This document shows positions 50,682 to 59,990 of a DNA stretch of 64,000 bases, piece after piece (positions within the stretch are counted from its first letter, which is position 1; each line of letters begins with the position of its first letter). Both the position numbers and the translations under genes were made by a program. Below the pieces are notes generated by a model. The model worked only from the letters and a program-made list of their open reading frames with translations, was not told the DNA's origin and did no database searches. The DNA is from CALXQW01 sp031553045 (GTDB taxonomy: Bacteria; Verrucomicrobiota; Verrucomicrobiia; Opitutales; Intestinicryptomonadaceae). The DNA is taken from contig JAVBLZ010000001.1 in the NCBI GenBank assembly GCA_031553045.1, forward strand, positions 124,001 through 188,000. The letters are read 5' to 3'.

Positions 50682-53183
50682 CTATTTTAAATTTTTCTGT
50701 GCTTGTGTGATAGCCTCTTTAACTTTCAGAGTAAAACTTTCATAGGTGTCGTCTTCAGACGGCAACATACTCTTGAGATATTCCACACGGATTTTTGCGC
50801 CGTACTTTGGCAAGCTTGAACGGCTTTTAAGCGCCTCATAAGCGCCGCTAATTAAAGTTGGCACTACGGGCACTGAAAGCTCTTTTGAAAGTATGGCAAA
50901 AGACTGTTTAAACTCGGCAATTTCGCCGTCTCTTGTGCGTGTGCCTTCCGGAAATATCACCACGCTTTTGCCCTTCGAGAGCACCTTTGCAAGCTTTTGC
51001 AAAGCGTCTCTCACGTTGTCGTTTATGTCCATTATGATGACATTGCTGTGCCTTGCGTAATAGCGTATGAAACCGCTTTTGATTATACTGCGCAGCTTGG
51101 CAAAAAAGTAAATGTCATAAAGCCTCGTCTTTGAGAATGGGAACGCCGCAAAGATTGCATCCAGATACGATTGATGATTTGGCGCAATTATCACGGGCTG
51201 CACGCTTTCAACATTTTCAAGACCCACAACTTCAACCTTGTAAAATATTTTCACAAAAGTTCTGAAGAAAATTATAGACACAAAATGGAAAATATTTGTG
51301 GACGGCAAACGCACGCTCGTATGAGACTTCATAATGTCTTTCCAAGTTACAGATTTTGAAGTCTGCGCAGATTCATCATGGCGCATGGCTTCAACGTGCT
51401 CGGCAATCAGGCGCAGTGTCGGTAATTTTTCAAAGTCTTTTTCATTCATCTGCACGCCGTAATTTTCGGAAATGTGGCACTGCAAAGAAATCTTGCCCAA
51501 AGAGTCCAAGCCCAAATCCATCTCAATATGGGCATCCGGCATTATCGCCACTGAAATCTGAGATTTTATGAGGTCTTTAAGCTCTTGATAAATTTTGCCG
51601 TCAGGCTCTGGGTTTAGAGGCAGCTCTTGCTTAATTTCATCTTTAATGCTTTCAAAATATGCGGGCAAATGAAAGCGTTTCAGCTTGCCTACTCTTGTAC
51701 GTGGCAGCTCTTTTGAAGTTGTAACAAAACGCAATATGCGCTTGTAAGAAGCCGCACCCCTGTTGTATTTGAGGATGATATTGTCTCTGACATATTTTTG
51801 CAAATCCTCATCGCTCATAGAGGCAATGAAAGGTTCTTTCAGGCAAATTATTGCCTGCATGACGTCTTCATACATCGTAACGCCGACTTCCGTAATATTA
51901 GAATCCATCTCTTTGATTCTAAATTCCAATTCAGAAGGATCTACATTTTTGCCGTTGTCTAAAACTATAATTTCTTTGCGTCTGCCTGTAATAAAGAGAA
52001 AGCCGTCTTCGTCAAAATACCCAATATCGCCCGTATAGAGCCAGCCGTTGCGTATAGAGGCTGAAGTTTCCTCGGGCTTGCCATAGTAACCTTTGGTAAC
52101 GTTCGGCCCCCTGACCACAATTTCTCCGTCCACAATCCTGATTTCAATATCTCTCAAAGCCTGACCAGCCGCACCAATTTTGACATTATTTGGCTGCGGA
52201 AAAGTTATGATTGGCGCACATTCAGTCATGCCGTAGCCCTCAAAAATACTAAAGCCAAGCGCAGACAAATCCGCCCAGACTTCTTTTTGCAGCGCCGCCC
52301 CGCCGGTAATCCAATGCCGCACCTGACCGCCAAAACGCCTGTGTATAGAGCCAAATAAAATGCGGGAAAACTTCTGACTACCTACCAATTTTGAAATTTT
52401 AAAAAGACACTTTATCAGCTTAGACCTGTTAATTTTGTCTTTGATGTTTGCGTGTATGAGCTCATAAAAACGGGGAACGCTGACAACCATGGTTGCGGGA
52501 TGCAGTTTAAGCACCGCAGAAATATCCGCAACAGCCAAAGATTCCGGGAATATCATAGCACCGCCTACGTATATTGGCGCAATCATAGTGCCCATAAGCG
52601 GCAAGACATGATGAAACGGCAGCATGATAAGCACACGCATACTCTCATAAAAATATCCAGCCTCGGTAACGCCAGCAACGTTTGCGCTTAGGTTTGCAAA
52701 GTTGAGCATAACGCCCTTGGGGTTGCCCGTAGTGCCTGAAGTATAAACTATCACCGCCAAATCTTCAGCCTCCCTCAAGACTTCAAGCTCTACAAATTTC
52801 CCCGAAACAGTTTTCTGACAGAAGCCGTCCATCAAAATTATTTGCGGCTTTTTTTCAAAATTTTGCATGGACTCTTTGAGCGTATCAAGATGCGCCGCAT
52901 CTGTGAAAACAAGCTCAACGCCTGAATCCGCAAGTATGTATGAAACTTCGGCGGCGGAAGACTTTGCGTCGATAGGCACTACCGCAGACCCAACATTCCA
53001 GACCGAATAAAAGGCGACAACCCACTGCGGCGAGTTTTCTGAAAAAATTGCGGCTTTTTCAAAACCTTTTGGCAATTCTAAGGAAAGTTCCCCCACAAAA
53101 TCCAAAAAATTTGAATAGGAGTACTTAAAGTTAACGCCTAAAAACGCGGGCGCTTGATGATTTTTTAATAAGCTTATTTTCAT
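50682..53183 (-). CDS. Acyl-ACP/CoA synthetase-ACP-acyltransferase fusion
   Basis: An 833-residue three-domain protein. Residues 1-500 are an AMP-forming ligase (VYTSGTTGNPKGVML, GYGMTECAP, YTGDIGYFDEDG). About 520-605 is a carrier domain with DLGLDSLGKIS as the phosphopantetheine serine motif. From 640 to the end is a PlsC-type acyltransferase (NHQSYLD with the HX4D motif, and FPEGTRTRDG). It resembles Aas, which recycles fatty acids into phospholipid, but with a built-in carrier. An AGGAAA ribosome site precedes the ATG. Confidence 0.85.
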   Translation of the reverse strand: MKISLLKNHQAPAFLGVNFKYSYSNFLDFVGELSLELPKGFEKAAIFSENSPQWVVAFYSVWNVGSAVVPIDAKSSAAEVSYILADSGVELVFTDAAHLDTLKESMQNFEKKPQIILMDGFCQKTVSGKFVELEVLREAEDLAVIVYTSGTTGNPKGVMLNFANLSANVAGVTEAGYFYESMRVLIMLPFHHVLPLMGTMIAPIYVGGAMIFPESLAVADISAVLKLHPATMVVSVPRFYELIHANIKDKINRSKLIKCLFKISKLVGSQKFSRILFGSIHRRFGGQVRHWITGGAALQKEVWADLSALGFSIFEGYGMTECAPIITFPQPNNVKIGAAGQALRDIEIRIVDGEIVVRGPNVTKGYYGKPEETSASIRNGWLYTGDIGYFDEDGFLFITGRRKEIIVLDNGKNVDPSELEFRIKEMDSNITEVGVTMYEDVMQAIICLKEPFIASMSDEDLQKYVRDNIILKYNRGAASYKRILRFVTTSKELPRTRVGKLKRFHLPAYFESIKDEIKQELPLNPEPDGKIYQELKDLIKSQISVAIMPDAHIEMDLGLDSLGKISLQCHISENYGVQMNEKDFEKLPTLRLIAEHVEAMRHDESAQTSKSVTWKDIMKSHTSVRLPSTNIFHFVSIIFFRTFVKIFYKVEVVGLENVESVQPVIIAPNHQSYLDAIFAAFPFSKTRLYDIYFFAKLRSIIKSGFIRYYARHSNVIIMDINDNVRDALQKLAKVLSKGKSVVIFPEGTRTRDGEIAEFKQSFAILSKELSVPVVPTLISGAYEALKSRSSLPKYGAKIRVEYLKSMLPSEDDTYESFTLKVKEAITQAQKNLK

Positions 53184-53297
53184 CTTTATTTCCTGTTTAA
53201 TTTAAAACCCGAAAGATATGCAACACCAAGGGGTTTTACGAGAAAAAAAAATGAAAATATATACTACAAAAAGAGATGATTTCTTGACAATCCACTA

Positions 53298-54218
53298 TCA
53301 GTCAAACAAGCCTGTGGATAAATATCTGAGCCCTGTATCGGGGATTATCACCACGATTTTTTTGCCCTTATTTTCAGCCCTATTTGCAAGCTGCAATGCC
53401 GCAGCATACGCCGCCCCCGCAGAAATACCGGCAAGGACACCGTCTTCTTGCGCCAAAGTGCGTGCGCTTTGTGCAGCCAGTGGGGCGGAAATTTTTATGA
53501 CTTCATCCACAACCTTTGCGTTGTAAATTTTGGGCACAAAGCCCGCACCTATGCCCTGAATCTTGTGAGGCGACGCCGCACCGCCGGATAAAACGGCGGA
53601 TTCTTCAGGCTCTACCGCCACAATTTTTACATCCGCATTTTTAGATTTTAAAAATTCACCCACGCCGCTTATCGTGCCGCCCGTACCCACACCCGCCACA
53701 AATATGTCAACCATTCCGTCCGTGTCCGCCCAAATTTCAGGACCCGTCGAGATTGCATGTGCCTGCGTATTTGCCGCATTTTCAAACTGCTGGGGGATAA
53801 ATGCGTCTTTGTGCAAAGTTGCTTTGAGTTCAAGCGCTTTTGCTATTGCGCCGTTCATTCCTTTTGCGCCTTCGGTAAGCACGATTTCTGCGCCATAGGC
53901 GGATAAAATTTTACGCCTCTCCAAAGACATTGTTTCAGGCATTGTGAGTATAAGTTTATAGCCGCGCAACGCCGCCACAAGCGCCAAGCCAATGCCCGTA
54001 TTGCCGCTTGTGGGCTCAATAATAACAGAGCCTTTTTTTACTGCGCCTTTGCTTTCTGCGTCTTTAATCATGTTGAACGCCGCCCTATCCTTGACGGAAA
54101 AAGTTGGGTTAAAAAGCTCAAGCTTTAGCAATATTTCTGCGCCCAAAGACGCCGATTTTTTCGCCCTTACAAGCGGCGTAGAACCGATTAAATCTGTAAG
54201 ACTGTCATAAATTTTCAT
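53298..54218 (-). CDS. cysK: Cysteine synthase A
   Basis: A 306-residue PLP enzyme making cysteine from O-acetylserine and sulfide. Lys43 in FSVKDRAAF binds PLP, PTSGNTGIGLA is the substrate loop, and GVGTGGTISG the phosphate loop. It is the last gene of a long cofactor run; cysteine is the sulfur donor for the ThiS made upstream. Confidence 0.95.
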   Translation of the reverse strand: MKIYDSLTDLIGSTPLVRAKKSASLGAEILLKLELFNPTFSVKDRAAFNMIKDAESKGAVKKGSVIIEPTSGNTGIGLALVAALRGYKLILTMPETMSLERRKILSAYGAEIVLTEGAKGMNGAIAKALELKATLHKDAFIPQQFENAANTQAHAISTGPEIWADTDGMVDIFVAGVGTGGTISGVGEFLKSKNADVKIVAVEPEESAVLSGGAASPHKIQGIGAGFVPKIYNAKVVDEVIKISAPLAAQSARTLAQEDGVLAGISAGAAYAAALQLANRAENKGKKIVVIIPDTGLRYLSTGLFD

Positions 54219-54223
54219 AAATT

Positions 54224-55579
54224 TTAAACCTCTAAAGTTTCACCCACCTGCGGGATTATCACCTGCGTTTTGGGCGACATATCTAAAATTTCATACATGA
54301 ACCAATCCCTCGCCTCCTCAGAACCGTGGGTGAGTATCAGGCTTCTTGGGTCTTTCTGTAAAATAAAGTTTAGGATTTCATCCCTATTTGCGTGTGCGCT
54401 TAAATCAAATTTTTCAATCCTGCAATTTGTCTTACCGACGTATGAAAGCTCCGGAAAAGCAAAGTCTTCATTTTTTCTGCAAGACAACAGACGACCTGCG
54501 GGGCTGTCAGGGTCTGCATAACCGACAAAGAATATTGCGTTTGCCCTATGCTCAATAAGCGCCGCAGCAGTAGCGTAACTTGGGGTGTTGGGAACCATCA
54601 TGCCGCTTCCCAAAACATATACGCCCTTGGTGTCAAAATCTTGACCAGGGATAATCTCTTGCCGCAGTGGCGCAACGCCCTCAAGACAACTTTTGCCGAA
54701 ATGAAAGTGTGAATATTTTTTTGAATATTCCGCAATGTGTTCCGCAATATCCAAACCCAAACCGCCTGAAAATATCGGGCAATCGGCAGGAATAACCTGC
54801 ATTGCCTTTGCGATATGCAAGAGATTCAAGACCTCTTGCGCCCTGCCCAAAGCAAAAGACGGCACCAAGACACTGCCGCCCTCCGAAATCACTTTTGCAA
54901 CGGAATCTATAAAACGTTTTGCCTCACCCTGATGGGTCGTGCCTGCGGGCACTTCGTATGCGCCTCTGGTTGATTCCATAACAAGCACGTCTATCTTGCC
55001 TTCCGGCGGTATCGCCCCTTTTAGTATTGGCGTTGAATGAAAACATATATCGCCCGAGAAAAATATTTTTTCTTTCTTATACTCCACCAAAATACTACTT
55101 GCGCCAAATACGTGCCCCGCCCGAAAAAAAGTAATCTTGATAATTTCGCCGTTTGATTCAAACATTCTCTCTTGCCCGTGCGGCATGGTAACTATGCGCT
55201 TTGAAAGCGCATCTAAAGACGAGTTTTCATAAAGCGGATACTCTTTGATGTCATACTCTTTGCGCTGTTTCATCATGACTCCCTTTGAATTGCGCAGCAT
55301 CCTGACGACAAGTTCGCTGGAACCTTCGCCCGTAAGTATATGCGCCGTGCGTTGGCTGTCTGCAACAAGCGGCAATGCCCCGCAATGATCCAAATGCGCA
55401 TGGGTTATAGCCACGATATCGAGAGTGTCTGAGCCAATAAAATCAAGCTTTGGCAAAGACTGATTGCCCATAAGCTGCGGATGCACCCCGCAATCAATCA
55501 GAACCTTAAACGGACCAATCTCAAGCAAATGGCAGCTTGCGCCGACATCCATGACAGTGTTTAAATCCGTATATTTCAT
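54224..55579 (-). CDS. Metallo-beta-lactamase/beta-CASP nuclease-like protein
   Basis: A 451-residue protein with metal motif THAHLDHCGALP in the N-terminal half, a beta-CASP region with VLVPSFALGRAQEVL, and the RNA-specificity end (DLSAHANRDEIL and ILTHGSEEA). These are the features of CPSF73/RNase J-like exonucleases or endonucleases, so RNA processing is likely. I prefer the ATG at 55579; the frame continues to a TTG at 55621. thiS lies 56 bp upstream. Confidence 0.83.
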   Translation of the reverse strand: MKYTDLNTVMDVGASCHLLEIGPFKVLIDCGVHPQLMGNQSLPKLDFIGSDTLDIVAITHAHLDHCGALPLVADSQRTAHILTGEGSSELVVRMLRNSKGVMMKQRKEYDIKEYPLYENSSLDALSKRIVTMPHGQERMFESNGEIIKITFFRAGHVFGASSILVEYKKEKIFFSGDICFHSTPILKGAIPPEGKIDVLVMESTRGAYEVPAGTTHQGEAKRFIDSVAKVISEGGSVLVPSFALGRAQEVLNLLHIAKAMQVIPADCPIFSGGLGLDIAEHIAEYSKKYSHFHFGKSCLEGVAPLRQEIIPGQDFDTKGVYVLGSGMMVPNTPSYATAAALIEHRANAIFFVGYADPDSPAGRLLSCRKNEDFAFPELSYVGKTNCRIEKFDLSAHANRDEILNFILQKDPRSLILTHGSEEARDWFMYEILDMSPKTQVIIPQVGETLEV

Positions 55580-55635
55580 GACGCCCAAGCTAGCGCAAAC
55601 CCCACACTTTCGCAAGCGCAAAAATATCTTGCAAA

Positions 55636-55839
55636 TCAGCCTCCTGCGACGAGTTTCATGATTTCAAGGGTGTCTGAAGCTTTGAGTTGGGTTTTGGAAA
55701 AGTCTGCAGAAAGTATGACTTTGCCGTTTAATTCTACAAGGCAGCGGCCAGAATTTATGCCCAGAAACTGCAAAAAATCCTCCAGATTCATCCCGGCAGG
55801 AATCTCATAAACTTTGGAATTTGCAAAAATTTTTATCAT
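55636..55839 (-). CDS. thiS: Sulfur carrier protein ThiS
   Basis: A 67-residue ubiquitin-fold protein ending in the required Gly-Gly (LVAGG). The end is adenylated and thiocarboxylated to carry sulfur for the thiazole of thiamine. It lies 6 bp after thiH. ThiF, the adenylating enzyme, is not in the window. Confidence 0.92.
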   Translation of the reverse strand: MIKIFANSKVYEIPAGMNLEDFLQFLGINSGRCLVELNGKVILSADFSKTQLKASDTLEIMKLVAGG

Positions 55840-55845
55840 AAATTT

Positions 55846-56979
55846 TTAAAATTCACCTATTAAAGATCTGTCAAAATCTTTCCAAACACACTCATAACCT
55901 TTTGATTTTACCATTGCGGAAAATTCTGACGCTGAACGTGAATCATCTATATTAAACTGTTCTCCGCTTTGGCTTTTATCTGAATAACCGCCAGGAGATG
56001 TGATGCTTGCGGCGCTCATTTGCGTAACACCAAGACCTATAAGGCCGTCTCTCAACCTGCGGTTTTCACGGGTTGACACAACTATATTTATGTGCGGCAA
56101 AAAGAGCCTCAATGCGCACAAGATTTGCACAAACTCTTTGTCTGTTGGCACGTTCTCAGGCAGAATTTTAAAGCCGCCCTCGGCGGGTCTCATTCTGGGC
56201 AAGCTGATGCTTATCTGGCTGCGCCAAGCGTTTTTTAACAAAAATTTTGCGTGCAGCGCCAGCGCCAAAACCTCCTTGCGCCAATCATTCAAACCCAAAA
56301 GTGCGCCCAAACCAATTTTACGCATAGAACCTTGCGCCGCCCTTTCAGGCGTCAAAAGCCTATATTTAAAATCAGCCTTGGGCCCGCTTGGATGCAAGCT
56401 TGGGTAAAGTTGTTCATCATAAGTTTCCTGAAATACCGTGAGCCCCTCGCAACCGGCCTGCACGTATCGAGAATAATCTGCAATCTCCGAAGGCGCAATT
56501 TCTAAAGACACGGAAGGAATTTTTTTGACGGCAATTTTTATTGCGTTTAAAATATATTCTTGACTGATAAGCTTTGGATTTTCCGAAGCCACAAGCAAGA
56601 CGCTTCTAAAGCCCATGTTATAAATTGCGTCTATTTCTTTTTCTATTTGCTCAGCCCCAAGAGTTTCACGCAGGATTTTGTGCCGCCTTGCAAAGCCGCA
56701 ATAAACGCAGTTATTTACACATTCATTGCTAAGATATAGCGGCGCAAAAAGCCGTATCGTCTTGCCGAAATATTTTTGCGTAACAAAGCTTGAGGCTTGC
56801 GCCAAACCCTCCAAATTGGCTTGTACCGATGGCGAAAGTAAGAGTGCAAAATCTTCAAAATTTGCAGCCTTTCCAGATGCGAGAATCTTTGAAATTTTTG
56901 ACGCATCTGCAACGCTCTTTGAAAGCAAAAGCATAGCTTCAAGATTTGACTCTTTAAGATGGCCGTAAAAATTCCCCAT
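55846..56979 (-). CDS. thiH: 2-iminoacetate synthase (tyrosine lyase)
   Basis: A 377-residue radical SAM enzyme. The cluster triad is Cys87, Cys91 and Cys94 (CVNNCVYC), and the C-terminus has the BATS-type ending. It splits tyrosine to dehydroglycine for thiazole formation, the route used by anaerobes in place of the O2-requiring ThiO. The ATG at 56979 is preferred to the TTG directly before it. Confidence 0.93.
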   Translation of the reverse strand: MGNFYGHLKESNLEAMLLLSKSVADASKISKILASGKAANFEDFALLLSPSVQANLEGLAQASSFVTQKYFGKTIRLFAPLYLSNECVNNCVYCGFARRHKILRETLGAEQIEKEIDAIYNMGFRSVLLVASENPKLISQEYILNAIKIAVKKIPSVSLEIAPSEIADYSRYVQAGCEGLTVFQETYDEQLYPSLHPSGPKADFKYRLLTPERAAQGSMRKIGLGALLGLNDWRKEVLALALHAKFLLKNAWRSQISISLPRMRPAEGGFKILPENVPTDKEFVQILCALRLFLPHINIVVSTRENRRLRDGLIGLGVTQMSAASITSPGGYSDKSQSGEQFNIDDSRSASEFSAMVKSKGYECVWKDFDRSLIGEF

Positions 56980-56989
56980 CAAATATGCC

Positions 56990-57775
56990 CTAACTATCTA
57001 AAAAACCCGTAAGCGGGCTTGTTGCAGAAGCGTATTTTTGCTGCGACGATAAACCCAGCAAATACGCCTCCCTGCCTGCTTCAATCGCCTTTGCAAATGC
57101 TTTGGCTATCCTGACGGGGTTTGCAGAAATTGCTATTGCAGTATTGATTAAAACTGCGTCGGCGCCCATCTCCATTGCCCTTGCGGCATGGCTTGGCGCA
57201 CCTATGCCGGCGTCAACAACCACGGGCACTTTTGCCTGCTCAATTATAATTTCTATTTGTGAGGCAGTCTCTAAACCCCTGTTTGAACCTATTGGAGAAC
57301 CCAAAGGCATGACCGCCGCAACCCCGACATCTTGCAGGCGCAATGCCAATACAGGGTCCGCATTCATATACGCCAAAACCTGAAAGCCCTCTTTTGCCAG
57401 AATTTCAGTGGCTTTAAGAGTTTCTATAGGGTCTGGTAAAAGATAATTTGGGTCTGGATGTATTTCCAACTTTACGAATTTTGGCAAGCCTGCGGCAACG
57501 CCCAAGCGGGCAATCCTAACGGCATCGGAAGCATTCATCGCACCGGAAGTGTTTGGCAAAACCAAATATTTTTCCGGCTCAAGAAAATTTAAAATATCGG
57601 CGCTGTCGTCTTGGATATCTTCAAGATTTGCACGTTTGAGCGCAACGGTAGCCAAAGACGTACCGCAGGCAGACAAAGCCTCTTTCATAATTTGCCCAGA
57701 GGCAAACTTGCCCGTCCCGACAAAGAGTCTGGAGTGGAATTTTCTGCCGCCTATGACCAACTCTGTATCTTGCAT
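56990..57775 (-). CDS. thiG: Thiazole synthase
   Basis: A 261-residue TIM-barrel that builds the thiazole phosphate from DXP, ThiS thiocarboxylate and iminoacetate. Recognisable segments are RLFVGTGKF, KLEIHPDP with the Schiff-base lysine, and GAPSHAARAMEMGADAVLINTA. The ATG at 57775 avoids overlap with the preceding gene; a TTG at 57802 is in frame. Confidence 0.95.
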   Translation of the reverse strand: MQDTELVIGGRKFHSRLFVGTGKFASGQIMKEALSACGTSLATVALKRANLEDIQDDSADILNFLEPEKYLVLPNTSGAMNASDAVRIARLGVAAGLPKFVKLEIHPDPNYLLPDPIETLKATEILAKEGFQVLAYMNADPVLALRLQDVGVAAVMPLGSPIGSNRGLETASQIEIIIEQAKVPVVVDAGIGAPSHAARAMEMGADAVLINTAIAISANPVRIAKAFAKAIEAGREAYLLGLSSQQKYASATSPLTGFLDS

Positions 57776-57782
57776 TTGATTA

Positions 57783-58028
57783 TCACTCCTGATTTTCCGC
57801 AAAATTTATCGCAAGCTCAAAATACTTTTCCAAGTCTGAATCCGGATTCAACTTTATCTTTTTTAAATCTTCAAAAATGGATTGCGCAGACCTGCCCCTT
57901 AACTCATAAACCTCTTTAAAACCTAAGTCTAAGAGCGCCCTAGCGGCGCGGACATTCATCTTTGCAATCCTCATAAACGGACTATTGAGTGCCGCATAAT
58001 CCGCCTTCTTTTTTTTGTCAATTTGCAC
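57783..58028 (-). CDS. Small helix-hairpin-helix (Cdd1-like) protein
   Basis: About 81 residues. RAARALLDLGFKEVYELRGRSAQSIFEDLKK has the helix-hairpin-helix pattern of small 'pathogenicity locus' (Cdd1) proteins, possibly DNA-binding. No ATG precedes the conserved part: the GTG at 58028 or the TTG directly before it must be used. It sits between the repeat protein and thiG with 5-10 bp gaps, so it belongs to the same transcript. Function unknown. Confidence 0.65.
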   Translation of the reverse strand: MQIDKKKKADYAALNSPFMRIAKMNVRAARALLDLGFKEVYELRGRSAQSIFEDLKKIKLNPDSDLEKYFELAINFAENQE

Positions 58029-58033
58029 CAAAA

Positions 58034-59221
58034 TTATTTTTTCTGATTGGCGTCAATGAGCTTTTTAACGTCTGCAGCACGAGCGTCTTTCGCAAATTTT
58101 TCAAGCACCTTGCCGATGAGCTCAGAAACTTGCTTGTCTTTATAAAGAGGCTCAACATTTGAACCCAAACAAGCGATGTAAAATATTTCAGCACTTTCTT
58201 TTTTGTCTGCAATCTGAACCATTGCAACCCTGATTAAGGGCTTGATTTCGGCAGTTTTAAACTGTGTCAAAAATTTATCCCAAACATATTTGCTGCCGCT
58301 TAAAACATAAAGTTCTGCAGCATCGGCGACCGCTTCATTGTCGCCGGTTTTGTATGCCTCAAACAGGCGGTTTGCCGCAGCGTTGACATCGCCCGTGCGA
58401 TATTCAACAAGAGCCAAGCCCCTCATTGCCAAAGTGTCTTTGGCATTTTCTTTGAGAGCCGCATCATACATTTCCATGGCGGGTTGCCAGAAAAATTGGT
58501 TTGCCGCAGCCCTTGCAGGAATCACCAAAGTTCTTGCAGGAAACAAATCTTTTTTGATTGAGTACACCTTGATAAACGCATCCAAAGTTTGAGGCGTTGA
58601 GCTTGTCAAAACAGCCTTAACATCCATGTTTTCAAGAGTTTCTTTGATAAGCGCATCGTCATGTTTATCGGCGGAAAGCGCATATGCCATTGCAAACATT
58701 GCAAAGTCCGCATCTTCTTTTGACAGGGGCTTGATTGCAGAAAGATATGGGGCAAGTTCCGCAGCTTTATTGCCTCTGAAAAGAATCATGCAGATACTCT
58801 TGAGTACGATTTTGTCGGCAGTGGTGGAATAAATCTTTTTATAGACCTCCAAAGCTTTATCAATTTCGCCGGCAAAGACCAAAGAGTCCCCCTTGACTTT
58901 GAGAGCTGGAATATTGTCGGGGGCGGCGGCAAGATATGCGTCTAGAACCTCCGTACCCTTTGGCAAATTTCCAGTAGAAAAATAGCACATTGCCACTGGG
59001 AATAATGCGTTGTCGGCGTAAGAAGCTTTGTTTGCCTCATAGTCGGCAATCACAGACTTGTTTATGTCGGGATTCACAAATATGCCAGCAGGTTCAAAGA
59101 GCTCTGTCTTTGAGTAAAGTTCCTTCTTTTTGAGGAGCTCCGGCGAAGACGAGGCGTCTTGGGCAAAAGCCGCACTTAAACCAAACATTGCAAGTATTAC
59201 TGATATTAACAATTTATTCAT
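58034..59221 (-). CDS. Exported tetratricopeptide-like protein
   Basis: A 395-residue protein with a signal peptide (MNKLLISVILAMFGLSAAFAQ). Helical repeats rich in Ala and aromatic residues fill the rest, for example around ALFPVAMCYFSTGNLPKGTEVLDAYL and AMRGLALVEYRTGDVNAAANRLFEAYKTG, the last an evident TPR. No enzyme motif is visible. It lies between coaX and the HhH gene, 4 bp after coaX. Its role is unknown. Confidence 0.6.
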   Translation of the reverse strand: MNKLLISVILAMFGLSAAFAQDASSSPELLKKKELYSKTELFEPAGIFVNPDINKSVIADYEANKASYADNALFPVAMCYFSTGNLPKGTEVLDAYLAAAPDNIPALKVKGDSLVFAGEIDKALEVYKKIYSTTADKIVLKSICMILFRGNKAAELAPYLSAIKPLSKEDADFAMFAMAYALSADKHDDALIKETLENMDVKAVLTSSTPQTLDAFIKVYSIKKDLFPARTLVIPARAAANQFFWQPAMEMYDAALKENAKDTLAMRGLALVEYRTGDVNAAANRLFEAYKTGDNEAVADAAELYVLSGSKYVWDKFLTQFKTAEIKPLIRVAMVQIADKKESAEIFYIACLGSNVEPLYKDKQVSELIGKVLEKFAKDARAADVKKLIDANQKK

Positions 59222-59225
59222 AGTA

Positions 59226-59990
59226 CTATTTCTTATTTATAAAATTTTCAAAGGCCATATAAAGACCAATATTGGCAAGATTGACTTCTAATTTTCTTTC
59301 TGCAAGCCATTTTTTTGGTAGCACAGATAAACTCCCACCCGTGAATATTGTCTTTGCCGACGCATTTTCTGTTCCGAAGTGGGCGTTTTGCATATCTAAA
59401 ATTATGGAGTCAACCATGCGGCAAAACCCTTTTACAGAGCCAACATACATCGCTTCAAGAGTGTCTTTACCAACCACCAAATCTATATCCGCCATGCTTG
59501 GGTCTATGGCGGGCAGTTGTGCGGTACGCTCGCTCAAATAGGCGGTAAAGGCGTGCAGACCCGGTGCTATCGCACCACCCGCATAAGCGCCTGAAGCGTC
59601 AACCAAATCTATCGTCATGGCAGTACCCATATCAACAATTATATATGGAGGTTTAAAAAACTCACCCGCACCAATAGCGGCGGCAATTCTATCCTGACCA
59701 ACTTGCTCCGGAATTTTTACATCCAAATTTATTGGGCTTGTTTGGCAATTTAGATGAAAAACTTTGATGCCAAAAAATTCATCCTCAAATTTCCGCTTTA
59801 ATTTTGCCGCCTCTTGAGGAACTACCGAACACCAGCTTATGCCATCCAAACCGATTTTTTTAAAAGTTTCATAACAGAAAGAATCCGCAAAACATCTTGT
59901 AGATTCGTCCCAAGCTTCAAGCACACGCATATCTTCAATGACAGCGCAGTGTGTTCGGGTATTGCCCATATCTATACAAAGAACTTTCAT
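59226..59990 (-). CDS. coaX: Type III pantothenate kinase
   Basis: A 254-residue kinase that phosphorylates pantothenate in CoA synthesis. The ATP motif CIDMGNTRT (residues 5-13) and the conserved VDMGTAMTIDL are diagnostic, and the C-terminal FTGG-SL is the usual GG segment. CoA from this route supplies phosphopantetheine for the carrier proteins at 9424 and 12378. The start overlaps birA by 4 bp. Confidence 0.94.
   Translation of the reverse strand: MKVLCIDMGNTRTHCAVIEDMRVLEAWDESTRCFADSFCYETFKKIGLDGISWCSVVPQEAAKLKRKFEDEFFGIKVFHLNCQTSPINLDVKIPEQVGQDRIAAAIGAGEFFKPPYIIVDMGTAMTIDLVDASGAYAGGAIAPGLHAFTAYLSERTAQLPAIDPSMADIDLVVGKDTLEAMYVGSVKGFCRMVDSIILDMQNAHFGTENASAKTIFTGGSLSVLPKKWLAERKLEVNLANIGLYMAFENFINKK

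Noticed and set aside
53218..53526. A small plus-strand frame between the synthetase gene and cysK
   Set aside because: Most of it lies antisense to cysK, and it has no recognisable domain.
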